Shown piece after piece: positions 1-6,180 of a DNA stretch of 9,705 nucleotides. The first letter of the stretch is position 1; each line of letters starts with the position of its first letter. Position numbers and translations under genes: made by a program. The stretch comes from Ferroglobus sp. GTDB lineage: Archaea > Halobacteriota > Archaeoglobi > Archaeoglobales > Archaeoglobaceae. Below the pieces are notes generated by a model. That model saw only the letters and a list, made by a program, of their open reading frames with translations, did not search any database and was not told the DNA's origin. The stretch lies in assembly GCA_015520115.1 (NCBI GenBank), contig WAQS01000250.1, positions 1-9,705 of the forward strand. Reading direction: 5' to 3'.

Positions 1-1
1 A

Positions 2-1123
2 GGAAAGATTGATCTGAGTCAGTACTCTTACTTGCTCAAAAAACTCGCAGATTACATGAGGGAGAGGAGCGAGAGGATATACTCCGAATTCGAGAAGGTT
101 GCGGATAGGGATGTGAAGGAAAACATGGATAAAAGGCTCGAGGAAGCGAGGAAGAACTATGAAAGGGGGAACTACTACACGTCAACGAGCCAGTACTTCA
201 CCGCAAACATATTCATGCGAGCGGAAATCTACAGAAAGACGCTAAATGACGAGAACTTTGAAAGGGAGGTCAAGACGATAGAAGAGGAGATAGAAGCTGT
301 GAGAGGCAGTTTAAATCAGGAGTACGGACTAATCGCTATGCAGCTTGTTGGAGCTGCTGAAGAGAGATTGGGGAGGGCTGAGCAGTATTTGGAGAAGGCG
401 AGGACATCGGAAAATTTCGAGGAAGCGGCGTTGTACTTAGCTTTTGCAAAGGAGAGGGTTGAGAGTGCTAAAGTCTGGTTGTCCCTCCTTCCGGAAATAA
501 GGGAGGACGTTCCGATAAAAAAGGAAGAAGTTGTCAGGAGAGCTCAATTCTATTTAAGCACCGCCGAGTCGCTGTTAGTTTACTCGAAATCGATAGGTGG
601 TTTTTCGAGACTTCTCTTCGGAGAAAACTCTGCGGAAAGTAGCTTGGAACTTTCAAAGAAGCTGTACTCTCAAGGCTACTATTTCGGCTCGATTTTCGCT
701 TCGATAGACAGCATGGTTAAGTCGGCTGTTGCAATCGAGCTGATCGGTGCTAAAAGCCTTGAAGAGAAGATTAGCGCTGCGAGAGACTCAGCGAGAGCTT
801 CCCTTTCTGAAGCTGAGAAGGTAACGCCGATATTGGCAATCGCGTATTTCGAGTACGGGGAGACTTCCGAAGGCGTTTACAAGTTGATTTATTACAAGCT
901 TTCCGAGAGGATTGCCAAGCTTATGCTGAATCTCGCCGGAGGAGGGGAGGTTGAGCTCGTCAAGAGCGAATACGTGTTGCCCGAAACAACTCCGGCTGTT
1001 GAGAACGTTGGAGAGAGAATTTACGAAAGCGTGAAAAAGAGTGTGGAGATTCCGGGATTCGAAATAATAGTGGGAGTTGTTGCGGCATCTTTAGCTGTTT
1101 ATGCGAGGAGAAAAGCAAGATAG
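2..1123 (+). CDS. C-terminal part of helical surface protein, probably archaeal S16/Lon-like protease (COG1750); 5' end outside window
   Basis: The frame is open from base 2 with no stop, and the residues before the first TTG (base 32) fit the same helical protein, so the gene almost certainly starts upstream. The visible 373 residues are mostly long amphipathic helices rich in Glu, Lys, Arg and Ala, with short Tyr/Phe-rich stretches such as SQGYYFGSIFASIDSMVKSA. No protease catalytic residues lie in the window. The tail is distinctive: PGF at bases 1052-1060, a hydrophobic helix of about 14 residues, then RRKAR, as in PGF-CTERM sorting signals or a simple C-terminal membrane anchor. Overall architecture recalls the helical region after the Lon-type domain in archaeal COG1750 proteins; this is from memory and moderate in certainty. 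A generic coiled-coil surface protein is the alternative. The last 25 bp overlap the convergent DUF92 gene. Confidence 0.6.
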   Translation, partial: GKIDLSQYSYLLKKLADYMRERSERIYSEFEKVADRDVKENMDKRLEEARKNYERGNYYTSTSQYFTANIFMRAEIYRKTLNDENFEREVKTIEEEIEAVRGSLNQEYGLIAMQLVGAAEERLGRAEQYLEKARTSENFEEAALYLAFAKERVESAKVWLSLLPEIREDVPIKKEEVVRRAQFYLSTAESLLVYSKSIGGFSRLLFGENSAESSLELSKKLYSQGYYFGSIFASIDSMVKSAVAIELIGAKSLEEKISAARDSARASLSEAEKVTPILAIAYFEYGETSEGVYKLIYYKLSERIAKLMLNLAGGGEVELVKSEYVLPETTPAVENVGERIYESVKKSVEIPGFEIIVGVVAASLAVYARRKAR

Positions 1124-2211
1124 CCGGCAAAAAGCGTTGAGAGGAAATTGACTCCAGCGTTGTTCAAAATTTTCCTTCTTTCAAGAGTCGCTCCAAGCAA
1201 GCTGTCGATGTGCACTCCAATAAATCCAGCTAAAAGCACTATTGGGTTTAGAGATATTGCCGCAATTATCAAGCAACCCATAAAAGCGGCGATCTCTCCG
1301 AGAGGAGATATCGCCCCGTCTTCACCGACTTTTACCTCTTTAAAATTTGTTATCAGGTAGGCTTTCTTAGCTGTCTGCCCGATCTCGCTGGCTAACGTGT
1401 CTCCCAAAGCCGTTGCAATGCTGGCTGAAAAAGCTACGGCATAACTTGCATCACCGGTGTACTTGTAGTTCAAAGCGAAGAATATCGCTGGCAAAGTGTT
1501 CGCAAAAACGTTTTCGAATCCCCTCGCTCCGCCTCTTGCCTCAGCCACGCCTCTGAGTCTTTTCAACTCGTACTTGTATTTTGTTGCCGCAGAACCAATA
1601 GCGAAGAATAGAAAGAGTTGGAGAAACAAAAGAATGCTGGAAATTGCTGAAATAACTCCGGTAATTATGGCTGCGAGCAACCCGGTAATGTCCGCAACTT
1701 TCGTTTTTATAGCCACGTAGCTTAGAGTTAAAGCGACGAAAAATGCTACAAGAAGCTCAAGGTAACCTATATGAATGCTGTAAATTTCGAATATTAGGAA
1801 TATAGTTGGTGGAGCAACTATTTTGGCGAAAACGCTATTGTTCACTTCTTCAACCAGAACGAGGGTTGTTGAAACGGTTAACGAAACGAAAATCGTCGAA
1901 GCGGCAAACTCATTTTTGTAGAAATAAAGAAAGAGGGAGGATAGGAGTGTGTAGTAGAGAATTCTCGTCAGGGGTTTAAATTTCCTTTCGGAAATTGATG
2001 ATAGGAAAAAACCCGGGAAAACGACGCTTTTCGATACGTGGTAGGTGGACAAAGTGAAGGGGATTGACAGGAGAAGGGAGGCGAATTCCTCATTTTTTGG
2101 AGATTTTGCTCTGTATGCGGAGTAAATCAGGAGGGAGAGAGTTACTCCGATAACTTCCCAAGTGCTTAGGTATTTCGAAATGAAAGCGATCGTCAGGAGG
2201 GGTATATTCAT
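1099..2211 (-). CDS. DUF92 family integral membrane protein (TIGR00297/VTE6-like)
   Basis: A 370-residue polytopic membrane protein with about ten hydrophobic segments. The C-terminal half carries the DUF92 hallmarks: GSAATKYKYELKR (206-218) followed by an ARGGARGFENVFAN stretch (225-238), ATALGDTLASEIG (266-278), and HIDSLLGATLE (334-344) ending in a VNFLSTL helix. The family includes plant VTE6, a phytyl-phosphate kinase, and is distantly related to CTP-dependent polyprenol kinases; archaeal members have no established activity that I know of. A role in phosphorylating a prenyl phosphate or recycling a lipid carrier is inference, helped by the divergent neighbour, a cis-prenyltransferase homologue. 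The N-terminal 165 residues are an extra membrane region with little recognisable sequence. ATG at 2211 has no Shine-Dalgarno motif and lies about 27 nt after a TATA-like element, so the mRNA is probably leaderless. Confidence 0.85.
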   Translation of the reverse strand: MNIPLLTIAFISKYLSTWEVIGVTLSLLIYSAYRAKSPKNEEFASLLLSIPFTLSTYHVSKSVVFPGFFLSSISERKFKPLTRILYYTLLSSLFLYFYKNEFAASTIFVSLTVSTTLVLVEEVNNSVFAKIVAPPTIFLIFEIYSIHIGYLELLVAFFVALTLSYVAIKTKVADITGLLAAIITGVISAISSILLFLQLFLFFAIGSAATKYKYELKRLRGVAEARGGARGFENVFANTLPAIFFALNYKYTGDASYAVAFSASIATALGDTLASEIGQTAKKAYLITNFKEVKVGEDGAISPLGEIAAFMGCLIIAAISLNPIVLLAGFIGVHIDSLLGATLERRKILNNAGVNFLSTLFAGYLAFLLA

Positions 2212-2252
2212 TGGTTAGACTTAAGTATTTGGCTTAAAAAGTTTAGTTCGGG
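2212..2252. promoter_or_regulatory. 41-bp divergent promoter between DUF92 and cis-prenyltransferase homologue
   Basis: Read on the minus strand, a CTTTTTAAG element lies at 2234-2242, about 27 nt before the DUF92 ATG. Read on the plus strand, TTAAGTATTT lies at 2221-2230, about 28 nt before the ATG at 2253. Neither start has a Shine-Dalgarno match, which fits archaeal leaderless transcripts starting at or next to the ATG. The two elements overlap the same short interval, so the genes probably share and compete for TBP/TFB. Positions are read by eye. Confidence 0.5.
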
Positions 2253-2849
2253 ATGAGGGAGTTAATAGAAAAAATTTATGCGAAAAGGCTCGAAAAATCT
2301 CTAAGGAAAGAAAATCTTCCGAAATCAGTTATGGTTGTTACGGATTTTCCGAGTTTAAAGAGAAATTTCGAAAAGTTCCTTCAGTTCATCGATTGGTGTA
2401 AGAAATTTTCCATCGAAAATGTGGTTATATGCGTTGACTCCTTGGATAATAGCTTTGTTAACAACTTCTCAAAGCTTGAAGCGGAAGTGGAACTAATCGG
2501 AAAAAACGGAGTTCGGAAATTTGGAAAAGGTTTGCCGAAAGTCTACGTAAACGTTGGCATAACCGGGAAGGAGGAAATCCTTCTTGCTGTGAAAGAAATT
2601 TTGAAGAAGAACAATTTGAGCGAAATCGATCTGAATTCGATAGAAAGGATGATAGAAGAAAATTTGCGGTTTAAAATACAGCCGGATTTGATAATAAAAG
2701 CTGACGACAGCGTTCCAGAATTTCTGATCTGGCAGATAGTTTACAGCGAGCTGTACTTTATCGATGCGGACTGGGAAAGTTTTAGATATATCGACTTTCT
2801 AAGGTGTTTGAGGGACTACCAGAGGAGGGAAAGGAGGTATGGACGATAG
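2253..2849 (+). CDS. Degenerate cis-prenyltransferase (UPP synthase) homologue, possible NgBR-like accessory subunit
   Basis: The 198-residue protein aligns along its length with short archaeal undecaprenyl/polycis-polyprenyl diphosphate synthases. The N-terminal helix is followed by PKSVMVVTD, where the family has P-HIAIIMDGNRR. The C-terminus keeps the classic FLIWQIVYSELYF (157-169), DFLRCLRDYQRRERRYGR end and RxG motif (RYG, 195-197). The catalytic parts are missing: Asp31 remains but the GNRR loop and GHxxG helix are absent, FSTENW becomes VDSLDNSF, NYGG becomes NVGITG (100-105), and the diphosphate-binding R-x5-R-x-S segment becomes IIKADDSVPEF with two residues deleted. This combination, fold and RxG kept but active site lost, is what eukaryotic NgBR/Nus1 subunits show. 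A non-catalytic partner of a true synthase elsewhere is inferred; an inactive remnant is possible but the intact frame argues against it. It heads a three-gene operon. Confidence 0.8.
   Translation: MRELIEKIYAKRLEKSLRKENLPKSVMVVTDFPSLKRNFEKFLQFIDWCKKFSIENVVICVDSLDNSFVNNFSKLEAEVELIGKNGVRKFGKGLPKVYVNVGITGKEEILLAVKEILKKNNLSEIDLNSIERMIEENLRFKIQPDLIIKADDSVPEFLIWQIVYSELYFIDADWESFRYIDFLRCLRDYQRRERRYGR
2822..2829 (+). promoter_or_regulatory. Shine-Dalgarno site deciding the start of the PUA gene
   Basis: GAGGAGGG ends 9 nt before the ATG at 2839 and lies inside the end of the preceding gene. A second GGAGGT (2833-2838) abuts the ATG and is too close for it, but could serve ATG 2857, six codons further in. 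Both starts are possible; 2839 fits spacing best and leaves the adjacent genes overlapping by 11 nt. Confidence 0.5.
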
Positions 2850-3303
2850 GCTTAGGATGATTAGGGTCATAGCGGATTACCAGTTCGGGGAGGGTGCAGG
2901 AGAAGTTTTATTTCCCGATGACGTCGAGCTCGTAATTTCCAGATCCACCGGAAAGGTCAGGCAGGTGAAACATAGGGGAGTTAGGATAGCAACTCTAAAA
3001 CCCGACACTGGGCTTTTCAGTTTGAGTATCGAAGGAGCGAGAAGGCTTAAGGAGTTCTTCAGCTATCCTAAGCTGAGGGTTGTGGTAATGAACGAGGTGG
3101 CTGATTTCATCGCAAGGGGAAAAAATGTTTTTGCGAAGCACGTTGTTGAAGTGGACGAGGATATTAGGGCTAACGATGAGGTCATAGTAGTTAACGAAGA
3201 GGACGAGTTGCTTGCAACTGGGAAGGCTAAGCTTTCGGCATTTGAGATGCTTGCCTTCGAAAGGGGAGTGGCTGTAGAGGTTAGGCAGGGTGTTAGGAAA
3301 TGA
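2839..3303 (+). CDS. PUA-domain RNA-binding protein related to the archaeosine TGT C-terminal region
   Basis: 154 residues in two parts. The N-terminal 75 residues, with ADYQFGEGAGEVLF (12-25), SRSTGKVRQV (34-43) and the KPDTGLFSLSIEGARRL stretch (54-70), match the module that precedes PUA in archaeal tRNA-guanine transglycosylases and in stand-alone archaeal PUA proteins. Residues 78-152 form the PUA domain, with VMNEVADFIARGKNVFAKHV and a GVAVEVR end. It has no transglycosylase or pseudouridine synthase catalytic domain, so it should bind structured RNA rather than modify it alone. Automatic labels such as 'pseudouridine synthase' would be misleading. It overlaps the upstream gene by 11 nt and its stop overlaps the next start (ATGA), so the three genes are translationally coupled. 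The RNA target is unknown. Confidence 0.85.
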   Translation: MDDRLRMIRVIADYQFGEGAGEVLFPDDVELVISRSTGKVRQVKHRGVRIATLKPDTGLFSLSIEGARRLKEFFSYPKLRVVVMNEVADFIARGKNVFAKHVVEVDEDIRANDEVIVVNEEDELLATGKAKLSAFEMLAFERGVAVEVRQGVRK

Positions 3304-3707
3304 AGAGGTATGTTGTGGACAAAGCAAGCCGCATCCTTTACGTGAAAAAGGACTCGATTGTCGACAAACACCTAAGGTTTGAAGGAAGGGTGAGAGCCGG
3401 ACTGTTCGTATCCTTTTGGGGAGATGTTGAGGCGGAAGAAGTCGTTCTCTCTCCTGGCTGCTTCGTTAGAGGAGAGATAAGGTGCAAAAATGCCGTTATA
3501 GGACCTAAGTGCAGGTTTTCCAAAGTAACGGCGGAGAATAAGGTAGTTGTTTTTCCAAAATCGGTTGGAAACTTCGTTGAAGCGAAGGAAGTTTTATTGA
3601 AGGAAGGTTGTTTCGTGGGAAAAGTTAAAGCGGACCTCATTATCGTTGACGGGAAAGCTGTTGTCAAAGAGCTGGAAGGGGGAAGAATTATTGCTTTGAA
3701 GGAATGA
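3300..3707 (+). CDS. Bactofilin-like / polymer-forming beta-helix protein (DUF583-like)
   Basis: The 135-residue protein consists almost entirely of short beta-strand repeats separated by glycines, for example FEGRVRAGLFVSFWGDVEAE, SPGCFVRGEIRCKNAVIG and KEGCFVGKVKADLIIVDG. That is the pattern of a right-handed beta-helix as in bactofilins and related polymer-forming cytoskeletal proteins. Bactofilins polymerise without nucleotide and scaffold cell-envelope or DNA-related machinery in bacteria; archaeal versions are largely unstudied. Three cysteines sit at comparable positions of successive turns (SPGC, IRCK, GPKC), with a fourth in KEGC. The start overlaps the PUA gene stop as ATGA, so expression depends on the upstream gene. 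A left-handed hexapeptide-repeat fold is the main alternative, but the classic I-G-x-x repeat is not clear. Its 3' end overlaps the convergent RCK gene by 20 bp. Confidence 0.65.
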   Translation: MKRYVVDKASRILYVKKDSIVDKHLRFEGRVRAGLFVSFWGDVEAEEVVLSPGCFVRGEIRCKNAVIGPKCRFSKVTAENKVVVFPKSVGNFVEAKEVLLKEGCFVGKVKADLIIVDGKAVVKELEGGRIIALKE

Positions 3708-4302
3708 ACAGTTTTTCAAACTCAAGAATTTTCTCCTTTTTTCCAGCAGCGATAACGCACATTCCGGGGAGAATTTTATCCACCTTATCAAGAACTTTTC
3801 CGTCTTTTTCGATTCCGAGAATTACCACATCTTTGAACTCTTCGGGTTTTCTCCCCACTATCCTTGCGTTTTCCAGAACTCTATATTTGCTTATTAGATA
3901 TCCCTCGTAGAAAAGCCTCTTGGCAGCGAACTCCCTTAAAACCGTGGACACAACGACCTCAGAAGTGACTGAAGGCAAATCGAAAACGTAATCCGCTCCC
4001 GCTCTATACAGCTTTTCAACGTACTCTGGATTGTTGCACCTCGCCACTATTATCAGATCCGGTTTCAGCTTTTTCAAAATCATCGTGACTAAGATTGCAT
4101 CTGTATCGCTCGGCAGAGCGAGAATCGCTGAATTAAACTCGTCGAGATTGAAGTTTTGCCAGAACTCTTCACTTCTCGCATCACCCCTTACGAAGTAGAT
4201 TCCCTCGACTCCTTTCTCTTCTACGTCAACAGCGACTACCTCGATCTTCTTAGCTAATAGGATTCTCGCAGCACTCTTCCCTACATCTCCAAACCCGACC
4301 AC
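3688..4302 (-). CDS. Second RCK (TrkA-N/TrkA-C) unit, probably the displaced C-terminal half of the K+ channel
   Basis: As drawn from GTG 4302 it has 204 residues: a Rossmann TrkA-N domain (GFGDVG at 3-8, acidic VDVEEKG after the second strand, GDARSEEF at 40-47) and a TrkA-C domain from about 137 to 190. RCK domains bind nucleotides or ions and gate K+ channels. The GTG start cuts off the first beta strand. Four codons upstream in frame encode LKVL, giving LKVLVVGFGDVG, a complete strand, but no ATG/GTG/TTG precedes it: the frame is open back to a TGA near 4375 and offers only CTG at 4314-4316. The preceding channel gene stops at 4311 in the neighbouring frame. So this is either a coupled separate gene with a GTG or CTG start, or part of one protein reached by a -1 frameshift, or separated by a one-base deletion or sequencing error. 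Confidence 0.85.
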   Translation of the reverse strand: MVGFGDVGKSAARILLAKKIEVVAVDVEEKGVEGIYFVRGDARSEEFWQNFNLDEFNSAILALPSDTDAILVTMILKKLKPDLIIVARCNNPEYVEKLYRAGADYVFDLPSVTSEVVVSTVLREFAAKRLFYEGYLISKYRVLENARIVGRKPEEFKDVVILGIEKDGKVLDKVDKILPGMCVIAAGKKEKILEFEKLFIPSKQ

Positions 4303-4310
4303 GAGAACCT

Positions 4311-4324
4311 TCAGAAGTATCCCC
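4311..4324 (-). other. Possible frameshift site joining the two RCK reading frames
   Basis: On the minus strand the channel frame reads agg-gga-tac-ttc-tga. A G4 run lies at 4321-4324. One extra G here would turn the reading into R-G-I-L-L-K-V-L-V-V-G-F-G-D, running directly into the second RCK domain. A -1 slip at ttc would give Y-F-L-K-V-L-V-V instead. No classical X-XXY-YYZ slippery heptamer is present, so a lost base in the G run or termination-reinitiation is more likely than programmed slippage. Confidence 0.5.
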
Positions 4325-5279
4325 TCGCTTCCTCGAAAAGCCTCTGAATGCTCTCCATTTTTCCGAAAACTTGTATTGTGTCACCAACATCTACTTTTAA
4401 AGATTTTTCTGGGCTGAAGTGGACTTTGCCTCCTTTGAGAACCGCTACAATTTTGATGTCGAAGTTTCGCTCTATTCTACTTACGCTTTCCCCTTTTATT
4501 TTTGAAAATTCGCTGACGCAAATTTCTGCAACTCCGTAGCCTTTGACGATCTCTCTTGCTTCGACTGTGCCTCTTATGTTCTCAGAAACGAACTTTGCCA
4601 GTTGACTTCCAGCCACGCTTTTAGGCAAGAAGACTTTCTTCGCTCCAGCCATGAGGAGGTACTTCGCATACTCTGGAAGGTTTAGGACAGCGTATTTATC
4701 CAGCTCGTAGTCTTGTAGAGTTAGCAGGATGTCGAGGTTCTTCTCAGCCTCTTCAAATAAAACGATCGCAAGAGCTTTATCGATGTTGTTCCTTTTGAAG
4801 GACTCAAGGGAGTAGTCGGATAGCACAGCAGTTAAGCCCTCCTCAAGGGCTTCCCTAACTTTATCTTCATCGTCATCCATCAGCAAACAGTTTCTCTTGT
4901 TCTTCTTCAAATCTGAATAAACTATCTTGCTTATCCTGTTTATCCCGCATATAATTACGTGATCCTTTAACGAGCTTTCCTCTGGAAGTTTAAACAAAAG
5001 TCGTTTTTCGGCGAAGGGAATAACAACGTAAGGGAAGAAAAACCCGAAAATAAATGCTATCCCGTAAAGCATGACGAAGATCGTGTAAATTCTCCCTATG
5101 GTGGAGGTGAAAACGATATCACCAAAACCGACGGTGGTCACTGTCGTAATAACCCAGTATATTCCGTCGAAAAATGTGTAGATTTCGCCTTCCAAATACT
5201 TGAGAATCACAAAAATCTGGGCGAGAATGACAACGGAAAGGGAAAAAAAGAGGAGAGAAATAAAAATTCTCTTCCTCAT
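4311..5279 (-). CDS. Two-TM potassium channel with cytoplasmic RCK domain
   Basis: The 322-residue protein begins with TM1 (about 6-28), then a pore helix and the K+ selectivity filter TTVGFGD (48-54), then TM2 (about 63-88). A RCK/TrkA-N domain follows from about 106: VIICGINRISKIV (108-120), where the usual GxGxxG is G-I-N-R-I-S, and an acidic LLMDDDED (132-139) at the end of the second strand. A TrkA-C subdomain covers about 240-310. The layout is that of MthK-type channels, in which a ring of RCK domains opens the pore on ligand binding. The degenerate glycine motif makes ordinary NAD binding uncertain here. Its ATG overlaps the mtd stop (ATGA), so it is co-translated with mtd. With the following RCK unit it would give a channel of about 530 residues with tandem RCKs, like GsuK or BK subunits. 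Confidence 0.92.
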   Translation of the reverse strand: MRKRIFISLLFFSLSVVILAQIFVILKYLEGEIYTFFDGIYWVITTVTTVGFGDIVFTSTIGRIYTIFVMLYGIAFIFGFFFPYVVIPFAEKRLLFKLPEESSLKDHVIICGINRISKIVYSDLKKNKRNCLLMDDDEDKVREALEEGLTAVLSDYSLESFKRNNIDKALAIVLFEEAEKNLDILLTLQDYELDKYAVLNLPEYAKYLLMAGAKKVFLPKSVAGSQLAKFVSENIRGTVEAREIVKGYGVAEICVSEFSKIKGESVSRIERNFDIKIVAVLKGGKVHFSPEKSLKVDVGDTIQVFGKMESIQRLFEEARGYF

Positions 5280-6094
5280 TGAGGCTTCTCCATTAGCTTC
5301 GTCTTGGAAAGAATCTTACCGTCTCTCGCATGCGGATTTCTGAAGACTGTGTCGTTGCCCTTTTCTATCTCTCTCGCCTCGTCAGCGAGCTTTGCGGCTA
5401 TCCTCATCATCTCATGAGCCGCAGTGACAAGAGGTATGTACTTCTCCGGATCCTTCTCGATGAAACAGCCTCTAACATCCACGTCAGCAACTTTTTCTGC
5501 TATGTAGTATGCTGCCATAGCTTTTGCTTTGGCGTAGGGGTTGCTGAACTTAGCAGCTTCAACAGCTTTCTCGGCGGTAATGACAACTTTCGGAAGTTCG
5601 GGTTTCTCGCCCTTCTTTAGAGCTTCAATAACCTTGTCTATTTCCTCCTGAACGATTCTGAAAGCACCGGTGGCAGCGAGTACTTTCACAACATCTGCGT
5701 TAAACAGAGCCATTTCCGTCGGGTCTAAAAATTCTCTCCTCGCTCCAATCATCGAGTCGGCGTTGACGAGAATGTAGCCGAAGCCTTTCTGCTCGAACTC
5801 CTCTTTAGCCTTCTTCGCCGGAGCATCGCTTATCACTATCACCGGCTTTCCTTCAAAAGCTTCTCTCGCTGCTTTCGGTCCTGGCAAAGCGGCGTTTGGA
5901 GAAACGACTATCACCAAGTCTGGGTCAAACTCCTTAAGCTTTTCGGCAATTTTAGCCTCTTCCGGCTGCATTTTTGCTCCGCTTGTAACTACTCTCACTT
6001 CTATATCCTCTCTGTCAGCCCTCTCATCAAGCAAATATTCGACGAGAAGAGCGGTTCCAATTGCTCCCATTTTCAGAATTCCCACCTTTACCAT
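5276..6094 (-). CDS. mtd: F420-dependent methylene-tetrahydromethanopterin dehydrogenase
   Basis: Mtd catalyses reversible hydride transfer between methylene-H4MPT and methenyl-H4MPT using coenzyme F420 (EC 1.5.98.1), a cytoplasmic step of methanogenesis and of the Archaeoglobales oxidative C1 pathway. The 272-residue length matches the family (about 275). Recognisable blocks are the MVKVGILKMGAIGTALLVEY N-terminus (1-20), VIVVSPNAALPGPKAARE (61-78), VNADSMIGARREFLDPTEM (110-128), SNPYAKAKAMAAYYIAE (184-200) and NPHARDGKILSKTKLMEKP (253-271). No residue appears missing. The ATG has no Shine-Dalgarno motif and a TATA-like TTTTATCC lies about 26 nt upstream, suggesting a leaderless mRNA; a tandem AAATTGG repeat sits in between. 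The gene is followed, with a four-base ATGA overlap, by a K+ channel, an unusual partner. Confidence 0.97.
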   Translation of the reverse strand: MVKVGILKMGAIGTALLVEYLLDERADREDIEVRVVTSGAKMQPEEAKIAEKLKEFDPDLVIVVSPNAALPGPKAAREAFEGKPVIVISDAPAKKAKEEFEQKGFGYILVNADSMIGARREFLDPTEMALFNADVVKVLAATGAFRIVQEEIDKVIEALKKGEKPELPKVVITAEKAVEAAKFSNPYAKAKAMAAYYIAEKVADVDVRGCFIEKDPEKYIPLVTAAHEMMRIAAKLADEAREIEKGNDTVFRNPHARDGKILSKTKLMEKPQ

Positions 6095-6101
6095 GTTAGA
6101 A

Positions 6102-6119
6102 AAATTGGTTAAATTGGAT
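6102..6119. repeat. Tandem 9-bp direct repeat in the mtd promoter region
   Basis: AAATTGGTT (6102-6110) is followed immediately by AAATTGGAT (6111-6119), eight of nine bases alike. It lies between the proposed mtd TATA element and the mtd start codon, overlapping the expected transcription start, where bound archaeal repressors commonly act. An operator role is inferred only from position and repetition. Confidence 0.4.
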
Positions 6120-6124
6120 AAAAC
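6116..6124 (-). promoter_or_regulatory. Candidate mtd TATA element
   Basis: On the minus strand GTTTTATCC, preceded by a purine-rich GAAAAC that could be the BRE, is centred about 26 nt before the mtd ATG. That spacing would give a leaderless mtd message, consistent with the lack of a Shine-Dalgarno motif. The stronger TATATATA at 6166-6174 could serve mtd instead, with a leader of about 50 nt. Confidence 0.35.
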
Positions 6125-6160
6125 GTTTTCTTTTTTATTCGAAGGTTAACAGAAGTTTAG

Positions 6161-6180
6161 CATACTTATATATACTTTCG
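6161..6180 (+). promoter_or_regulatory. TATA box for the 57-residue ORF, possibly bidirectional
   Basis: CTTATATATAC at 6165-6175 is the clearest TATA box in the window and fits TTTATATA best on the plus strand. It predicts transcription from about 6196, some 19 nt before the ATG at 6215. The core is nearly symmetrical, so it could also drive mtd leftward, where CGAAAG would be its BRE. This promoter is the main support for the small gene downstream. Confidence 0.5.

Noticed and set aside
32..1123. TTG at base 32 as the true start of the first gene
   Set aside because: In-frame codons continue to base 2 with no stop and no ribosome-binding site precedes the TTG.
3338..3667. Long open frame on the minus strand opposite the bactofilin-like gene
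   Set aside because: Its composition (Ser/Thr/Phe-rich) is that of an antisense shadow, and the plus-strand frame has overlapping-start operon structure and a recognisable fold pattern.
5330..5620. 96-codon plus-strand frame inside mtd
   Set aside because: It is antisense to the strongly conserved mtd gene and resembles no known protein.
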